Shown here: piece after piece, positions 15,477 to 20,664 of the stretch
Numbering within the stretch: the first letter of the stretch is position 1
Layout of the letters: the number at the start of each line of letters is the position of its first letter
Origin: Bacillota bacterium
GTDB taxonomy: Bacteria; Bacillota; Clostridia; Acetivibrionales; DSM-1351
DNA: 20,664 bases
NCBI GenBank assembly: GCA_023444055.1
Contig: JAEZRV010000054.1
Span: forward strand, 1 to 20,664
Direction of reading: 5' to 3'
Made by a program: the position numbers and the translations under genes
Notes under the pieces: model-generated
What the model was told of the DNA's origin: nothing
Databases searched by the model: none
What the model saw: only the letters and a program-made list of their open reading frames with translations

Positions 15477-17072
15477 TTAGTTGTTATTTTTAAATTTTGA
15501 TTTATATTCACTCGGCTTCATTAAAAATGTCTTTGTAAACTGTTCAAGAAAATTACCATATGAAGTATATCCAAGGTACTCTGCAATGTCATGAACCTTC
15601 TTATTTGTATTCTTAATAAGGCTTTCCGCTTCTTTCATTCTAAGGGTGTGCAAATAATCATTGAAACTACATCCAAACCACTTACTAATTTGACTGCCTA
15701 AATATGTTGGGTGTAAATGCAATTTACTTGATATCTCTTTAATAGTTAAATTACTTTTATAGTTTTCATTAATATATTGTTCTACTTTTATCTTGTCTGC
15801 CATTTTAAATCTATTTTTCACTTCTTGGGCATGTTTACAAAATTCTATACAATAGTTATTTATTTTTAATTCAATTTCATCTATTGTTTTTGCTGAACTA
15901 ATAAGCATGCTTATATCGCTAATAAACGGTACATTATCAATATTCTCTCCCATTGCGGTTAAAATAGATAAGCTCTTATATATACTACTGTTTAAGTACA
16001 TTTTTATCATTTCGTAAGCTATATGTTCACCTCTAAACACTTTAAAGATAGAGTCCATAGCTTTTAAAATCCTATCTATATCAATATTTTCAAATGCATT
16101 TTGTAATTCTCCAATATACTCCATATACTCATTATTTTCAAAACTATAACTTAACGAATAATTTTCATAATCCTTGTAATGAAGAATACTTCCGGGAGGA
16201 GCATAAAAACGATAGCCGATAGCTTTTTCCGCTTCTTTCATAGAATTACCAAGAAGCTTAATATCCTTAACTTGATTCCCCATAGCTAAATAGAAGCCAT
16301 TATTATAAATCTTTTTCAATATTGAGCATAAAGATTGTGATAATTTACAAATAGATGAATTCCCTTCATTACTACAAAGAACAAAGCCATTAATGTTTTT
16401 ATTCACAAATACAGGATATATAAACGTATCCCTTAACCCTTCAGCTAAAAGTGAATCTTTTATTGTGTCAAATACTTTAAACCCAATATAGTCATCATTA
16501 TCAGCATCATTTTCATAATACTTATGAATAGTATCAAGGCTAGCAAATGACCAAACAGTGTCTTCTTTTATTGTTTCGTGACCAAGCACATTCTTAATAT
16601 CTTGTTCACTTATTTTTCCTGCCAAAAATTTTTCAAATAAAATACCAATATCAAGTTCAGTGCTTACAGAACATATTGTCTTGAGTCTTTTACTTTGCTC
16701 AATACTTGGTAGTATTTGAAGCAATACTTCTGAGAACTCATCTTTAAAAACAGGTTTTAAAATATAATGTTGAACACCAAGTTGCATAGCACTTTTTGCA
16801 TATTCAAATTGGTCATAACCGCTAACTATTATGAATTTTATGTCAGGATCTACATCACTAGCCACTCGCCTTACAAGCTCAATTCCATTCATTATAGGCA
16901 TCTCTACATCAGTTATTATAAGATCAGGTTTCATCTCTCGCGCAAGTCTTAAAGCATCTTTTCCATTAGTACATTCACCACATATAAATAAGTCAAGATC
17001 TTCCCAATCAGCAGCTAATTTTATTGCTTCTATTGCCATTGGCTCATCATCTACTATTAAAACCTTAAACAT
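15477..17072 (-). CDS. YesN-like response regulator, AraC-type DNA-binding domain
   Basis: The 531-residue protein has an N-terminal receiver (about 1-120): Asp8/Asp9, phospho-acceptor Asp55 in I-I-T-D-V-E-M-P, Ser84 in I-V-S-G-Y-D and Lys106 in I-L-K-P. A middle region of about 300 residues has no sharp motif. A C-terminal AraC double helix-turn-helix (about 425-531) shows L-T-I-K-E-I-S-S-K-L-H-L-H-P-T-Y-L and H-D-I-A-E-Y-L-G-Y-T-S-Y-G-N-F-L-E-Q-F. I chose the ATG at 17070-17072 behind GGAGGG. It lies between the kinase gene and the transporter operon it probably activates. It is the second regulator of this family around a single kinase. Confidence 0.92.
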   Translation of the reverse strand: MFKVLIVDDEPMAIEAIKLAADWEDLDLFICGECTNGKDALRLAREMKPDLIITDVEMPIMNGIELVRRVASDVDPDIKFIIVSGYDQFEYAKSAMQLGVQHYILKPVFKDEFSEVLLQILPSIEQSKRLKTICSVSTELDIGILFEKFLAGKISEQDIKNVLGHETIKEDTVWSFASLDTIHKYYENDADNDDYIGFKVFDTIKDSLLAEGLRDTFIYPVFVNKNINGFVLCSNEGNSSICKLSQSLCSILKKIYNNGFYLAMGNQVKDIKLLGNSMKEAEKAIGYRFYAPPGSILHYKDYENYSLSYSFENNEYMEYIGELQNAFENIDIDRILKAMDSIFKVFRGEHIAYEMIKMYLNSSIYKSLSILTAMGENIDNVPFISDISMLISSAKTIDEIELKINNYCIEFCKHAQEVKNRFKMADKIKVEQYINENYKSNLTIKEISSKLHLHPTYLGSQISKWFGCSFNDYLHTLRMKEAESLIKNTNKKVHDIAEYLGYTSYGNFLEQFTKTFLMKPSEYKSKFKNNN

Positions 17073-17131
17073 TAAACCCTCCAAAAAAATATTGTTTCTT
17101 TTTTAACTTGAAGATAACATTAGAAGCATTA

Positions 17132-18934
17132 TTATGGTACTAGTTCTTTACAGGGTATTGTAAAACATACCTTTGTACCTGCATTTTTCTCACTTTCAAT
17201 TTCAAATGAAATATTATCTCCATAGTAAAGTTTTAGTCGCCTGTACACATTTCTAAGACCTACATTGGAGTTAACTTCTTCATCACTCTTAATATTATTG
17301 ACTAGCTCCTTCAGTGTTTCACTATCCATTCCTGAGCCATTATCCTCAACACATATTTTAAGGCTACTTTCAGATGCTATAGCGCTTATTTTTACTATAC
17401 CAACCTCTGTAATAGCTTGAATCCCATGCTTACAAGCATTTTCAATTAAAGGCTGAAGACTCATTTTAGGTATCTTAATTTGCATAAGGCTTTGATCTAT
17501 ATCAATAAAATACTCAATTTTATCACCAAATCTAAACTTTTCTATTTTCAGGTACATCTCTGTAAAAGAGATTTCTTCCTGTATAGTAACTAAATCATCC
17601 TTCCAGCTAAGCAGCCTTCTCAAGGTTTTTGAAAGATACTTAATGATATCAATAATAGCTGTATACCCATTCTTTGTACTAACAACAAGTATTGCATTTA
17701 ATGTGTTAAAAAGGAAATGAGGATCCATCTGGCTTTGTAAAAAGTTAATTTCAGCTCGCACTCGTTCAAGTTCAAGATCCTTTTTTTGTAGTTGAAGCTT
17801 GTAAACGTCATTTATCAATAAATTTATTTTAGATGCCATAAGGTTAAAGCTTCGTATTACTCCTCCAATTTCATCTTTTCCCTCGTTTATTTCAATCAAC
17901 TCAAACTTTCCATCTGTAAACTTATTCATATGCTTGGAAAGTTTTTTTAACCTATAATTATAAGAATTAGCCATAATAAAGATAAAAATTGTGGAAATAA
18001 GTATACTAAATATTGCTAAAAATAGAACAAATCTCAAAGACTCCATTACTGTCTTTTGCATACGCTCCCCGGTAGAAACTCCTATAAGTCTCCATCCATC
18101 TAAATATGTTGAATTACTTAAAGATGTTTCAAGAACAATGCTATCCTTTTTAATAGTTCTTGTACTATCATATTTATCAAAACTATCTACATTTTCAAAA
18201 TTATATGAGGATGCAGAAGAGCATACAATATTATTTTCTGGGTCTAATAAATATAAGGTCAAAAAAGTTTTTTCTCTTTTGAAAATACTACTTAGTTTGT
18301 CCATTTTTATATCAACTTTAAGTATTTTCTTTTTTTCGTAGCCGGGGGATGAATAAAAGTCTAATCTTCTTAGAACGCTTAAATATTGTATACGTTTTGT
18401 TGGTAAGCTTTTAGTATATCCTAAATAGGTCTTTATAAAGACAGAGCCCCTACCATTGTATAGCATTTTATACCATTCAGTATTCTTTACATCCCTATTA
18501 AGATAATAATATGCTCCGCCACTGCTTATTGTAGGGTTATCAACATAAATCTCTATATCGGTCATACTATTATAGGCAGATGTATATATACTTAGTTTGC
18601 TTCTAAGCTGGCTGTCATAAGCATCAAAGTATTGCAGACTATCTTTAAAGTTTCTATTAAGAATATTGTACAAAGTTCTATCAGTGTATATTGAGTGACT
18701 TGCAGAGACACAACCATCAAACATTGTAACAATGTCGGCCCTAGTTCTTTCTAATGATATTTTATAATTATTTTCCTCTCTATCCTGCACATTTGCAGAA
18801 AATTTATTTATAAAAGAGGCATTGATAACGATTATCGGAATAAGAAGACAAATAATATATATTATTAGAAATTTAAATTTCAAGGGAATATCATTAACTT
18901 TATTTATTAATTTTCTATTAGCAAACATACTCAT
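17132..18934 (-). CDS. YesM-like sensor histidine kinase
   Basis: The 600-residue protein has a helix near 21-42 and an extracellular region of about 250 residues of Cache-like character (I-E-I-Y-V-D-N-P, W-Y-K-M-L-Y). A second helix lies near 298-322, and a HAMP-like segment follows (L-S-K-H-M-N-K-F-T-D-G, E-I-G-G-V-I-R-S-F-N). Next come the His_kinase motif Q-S-Q-M-D-P-H-F-L-F-N-T-L-N-A with His406, and a HATPase domain with L-Q-P-L-I-E-N-A-C-K-H-G and V-E-D-N-G-S-G-M near the end. Such kinases sense extracellular sugars or their binding proteins and work with YesN-type regulators. The first ATG touches the stop codon of the upstream regulator, but a second ATG six bases on (M3) is better spaced from GAGAGG, so the true start may be 18928. 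Coupling with the upstream gene is tight. Confidence 0.92.
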   Translation of the reverse strand: MSMFANRKLINKVNDIPLKFKFLIIYIICLLIPIIVINASFINKFSANVQDREENNYKISLERTRADIVTMFDGCVSASHSIYTDRTLYNILNRNFKDSLQYFDAYDSQLRSKLSIYTSAYNSMTDIEIYVDNPTISSGGAYYYLNRDVKNTEWYKMLYNGRGSVFIKTYLGYTKSLPTKRIQYLSVLRRLDFYSSPGYEKKKILKVDIKMDKLSSIFKREKTFLTLYLLDPENNIVCSSASSYNFENVDSFDKYDSTRTIKKDSIVLETSLSNSTYLDGWRLIGVSTGERMQKTVMESLRFVLFLAIFSILISTIFIFIMANSYNYRLKKLSKHMNKFTDGKFELIEINEGKDEIGGVIRSFNLMASKINLLINDVYKLQLQKKDLELERVRAEINFLQSQMDPHFLFNTLNAILVVSTKNGYTAIIDIIKYLSKTLRRLLSWKDDLVTIQEEISFTEMYLKIEKFRFGDKIEYFIDIDQSLMQIKIPKMSLQPLIENACKHGIQAITEVGIVKISAIASESSLKICVEDNGSGMDSETLKELVNNIKSDEEVNSNVGLRNVYRRLKLYYGDNISFEIESEKNAGTKVCFTIPCKELVP

Positions 18935-20509
18935 TTACCTCTCATTACATGTTTTAAACGATGAAGGCGAACTATTTGTGGTAGATTTAAACTTCTGTAC
19001 AAAATATTTTGGATCCTTATAGCCTACAACTTTTGATATCTCTATAACCTTCATATTGGTCTGTCTAAGTAACTTTTTCGCTTCCTCAATACGTACATAA
19101 TTTAAATAGTCATTGAATTGCATGCCCGTAGTCTTCTTAAACAACTGCCCAAGGTATACAGGATTCATATAAAACTTACAAGCAACCTTTTTTAGTTTAA
19201 TGTCTTCATGATAATGTTCACTGATATAATTCTTAATCTCATAAATAATGTACTGTGAATCGTTCTTCTTCAGATTATCTATATAATTTGAAGCGTAATA
19301 ACATTTTTCTAAAAAAGCATCCAATAGTCCATCAAGAGTAGGATATCCTAAAAAATTATCGAATTCTAATACCATTTGTAGAGTATCATTTGAAACTCCG
19401 TCAAACTCCTGAATAACTTTTACTAATTCCAATAAAAAGTTATTTAGATAAGCTACTATAATTTCAGGAGCACTTTGCATATTACTAAATTGGTCAAAAA
19501 TCACTTGTACATCCTCTTTGATTTGATTACAGCTATTTGTTCTTATATGACATAGTAAATTATTAAAATCAGGAGTATATACTTGATAATTTAACCTCTT
19601 TTCCTTTACATCACTATAATTAATAATACTATTTTCACCTATATAGAATTTAAAATTTATAGAAAAGCAAGCCTGACTATGAATTTCACATAATTCATTC
19701 ATTCCATGTGCAGGATTGCTATATGCCAATGAGACAGAGGATCCTGTTAAAGCTTTAAGCTTTATTTGCAAGGAGGCTATAAAATTTTCAAACTGGCTAT
19801 AAAAAGGCATATTCTCACTTAAAATTAAGCATAGCCTATCCTTGTTATCTTCAAAAAAGTTGTACTGAAATTCTGAACCAAGTTCAGATTGTAATAACTC
19901 TATGACTTTATTTCTATTAATTTCTAAATCTATTTTACCAGTGTTTTTTGCCAAATTATTCAGCCTATCTATATATAACATTACACATCTATATTCTTGC
20001 CCTTCATTAAGGTTGAGCAATATTCTTGTTCTATCAATAAGCGTAGTTTTTGTTTCTCCATCTAATAATCTTTGCAAGCATTGGTTTGTTATGAATGTAA
20101 GCTGCTTATTAATATTTTCCGCTTTCCTACGCTCTTTCAATATCTCAGAAGACAGTGTAGATACTATATCCTTAAGTTCATCCTCATCTAATGGCTTCAA
20201 CAAGTAATTTTTAATTTTATACATCATTGCTTGCTTCACATAGCTAAAATCATCATATCCACTGAGAATGATTATTTTAGCTGTAGAATGATACTTTTCA
20301 TAAGCTAACCTAATTAACTCTAACCCATCCATTTTGGGCATACGTATATCAGTAATTATAAGGTCAGGATTACTCATTTTAATTATTTCCAGTGCATCTT
20401 CTCCATTCGAGGCCTCACCGCATATATTAAAGCCATATGCTTTCCAATCTATCATAGTCCTAAGTCCTTCAAGCATATAAGGCTCATCATCTACAAGCAG
20501 TACTTTCAT
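18935..20509 (-). CDS. YesN-like response regulator, AraC-type DNA-binding domain (first of two)
   Basis: The 524-residue protein begins MKVLLVDDEPYMLEGL. The receiver has Asp7/Asp8, phospho-acceptor Asp54 in I-I-T-D-I-R-M-P, Ser83 in I-L-S-G-Y-D and Lys105 in L-L-K-P. A long middle region follows, and then an AraC double helix-turn-helix at about 420-520 (K-L-K-K-V-A-C-K-F-Y-M-N-P-V-Y-L-G-Q-L-F-K and I-E-I-S-K-V-V-G-Y-K-D-P-K-Y-F-V-Q-K-F). The start is uncertain: ATG-ATG at 20507-20512 follows a 91-bp structured element whose SD lies 83 bases upstream, and a TTG start further up is possible. The receiver begins right at MKVLLVDDE, so I use 20509. Its stop codon abuts the kinase ATG, making it the first gene of the regulatory set. 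Confidence 0.9.
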   Translation of the reverse strand: MKVLLVDDEPYMLEGLRTMIDWKAYGFNICGEASNGEDALEIIKMSNPDLIITDIRMPKMDGLELIRLAYEKYHSTAKIIILSGYDDFSYVKQAMMYKIKNYLLKPLDEDELKDIVSTLSSEILKERRKAENINKQLTFITNQCLQRLLDGETKTTLIDRTRILLNLNEGQEYRCVMLYIDRLNNLAKNTGKIDLEINRNKVIELLQSELGSEFQYNFFEDNKDRLCLILSENMPFYSQFENFIASLQIKLKALTGSSVSLAYSNPAHGMNELCEIHSQACFSINFKFYIGENSIINYSDVKEKRLNYQVYTPDFNNLLCHIRTNSCNQIKEDVQVIFDQFSNMQSAPEIIVAYLNNFLLELVKVIQEFDGVSNDTLQMVLEFDNFLGYPTLDGLLDAFLEKCYYASNYIDNLKKNDSQYIIYEIKNYISEHYHEDIKLKKVACKFYMNPVYLGQLFKKTTGMQFNDYLNYVRIEEAKKLLRQTNMKVIEISKVVGYKDPKYFVQKFKSTTNSSPSSFKTCNER

Positions 20510-20600
20510 CATTATTATGCCCATGCCCAGCATTTCACACAAAGAACATCAAAGAAATGTACATTTCTCTGACAGAAATGGCATGGGCTCGGTACCTCCT
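20510..20600 (-). repeat. Structured 5'-leader element, copy 2 (91 bp), between SD and ATG of a YesN-like regulator
   Basis: The minus strand runs from AGGAGGTACCGAG to ATAATAATG. The outer stem is GCCCATGCC with GGCATGGGC. Inside, four segments alternate: CATTTC (20575-20580 on the plus strand), GAAATG (20562-20567), CATTTC (20554-20559) and GAAATG (20531-20536). They can pair 1:4 with 2:3, or 1:2 with 3:4. An ATG inside the outer stem (20582-20584), ten bases after the SD, opens an 11-residue frame ending in TGA at 20549. The last 64 bases of the window beyond it show a TATAAT (20604-20609) but no clear -35. Confidence 0.75.
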
Positions 20601-20664
20601 CGTATTATATAGTCATAGCTTTTCTTTACCTTTTCTTGAGGTTGAGCTATGCTGTTTTATGATA

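Noticed and set aside
20549..20584. Conserved small leader peptide gene (M-x-F-L-S-x-K-C-T-F) in the structured element
   Set aside because: Both copies share the first residues, but copy 2 stops at codon 12 while copy 1 reads on. The variable positions change as base pairs in the stems, so RNA structure explains the conservation better than coding. Initiation there is kept as part of the switch idea only.
20614..20651. Inverted repeat CATAGCT/AGCTATG upstream of copy 2 of the element
   Set aside because: Only seven base pairs with a 24-base loop, no T run and no counterpart upstream of copy 1. It could be an operator, but there is too little to call it.
1..20664. CRISPR array, tRNA or rRNA genes, prophage or transposase genes
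   Set aside because: No regularly spaced direct repeats of CRISPR type, no cloverleaf or rRNA sequence, and no phage or transposase proteins were recognised.

Overview
The window is strongly AT-rich, with strong Shine-Dalgarno (SD) sequences, TTGAAT/GATAAT-type promoters, lipoprotein signal peptides and YesM/YesN plus CUT1 sugar-transport genes. This points to a low-GC Gram-positive of the class Clostridia. The intracellular xylanase plus GH2 enzyme next to such a transporter fits a plant-fibre-degrading clostridium (Ruminiclostridium/Lachnoclostridium-like). That placement is an inference.

Region 1 (about 1-1900, minus strand) looks like the wreck of a Cys-rich or CXXX-repeat RiPP locus. 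In transcription order it holds the C-terminal end of a radical SAM/SPASM peptide maturase, the C-terminal end of a second SPASM-like maturase in another frame, an intact small modification-system protein, and a short Cys-containing precursor-like peptide whose only possible start codon is ATA. Beyond these lies the start of a U32-family protein that runs off the window edge. Region 2 (2196-6067, plus strand) diverges from it. It is a compact operon of an orphan oligopeptide-binding lipoprotein, a Cache-type histidine kinase and a LuxR-type response regulator, closed by a hairpin at 6146-6188.

Region 3 (6209-20509, all minus strand) is a carbohydrate locus. In transcription order it has a YesN-type regulator, a YesM-type kinase, a second YesN-type regulator, a CUT1 solute-binding lipoprotein, two LplB/YtcP-type permeases, a GH10 xylanase without a signal peptide, a GH2 beta-galactosidase and a nitroreductase. 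The likely logic is that the kinase and regulators sense extracellular oligosaccharides and induce the transporter. The imported chains are then cut inside the cell by the GH10 and GH2 enzymes. No ATPase gene is present, so a shared MsmX-type ATPase encoded elsewhere is expected.

The most unusual signal is a dispersed, structured element of about 91 bp. Two copies of equal length (500-590 and 20510-20600) each lie exactly between a strong SD (AGGAGG) and the ATG of an unrelated gene, the U32 protein and a YesN regulator. They differ at 17 of 91 positions, and three base pairs in their stems have changed on both sides. A third, diverged copy (10268-10354) keeps the same edges and outer stem. 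I do not recognise this element. Its layout suggests a structured spacer or two-state switch acting on translation initiation.
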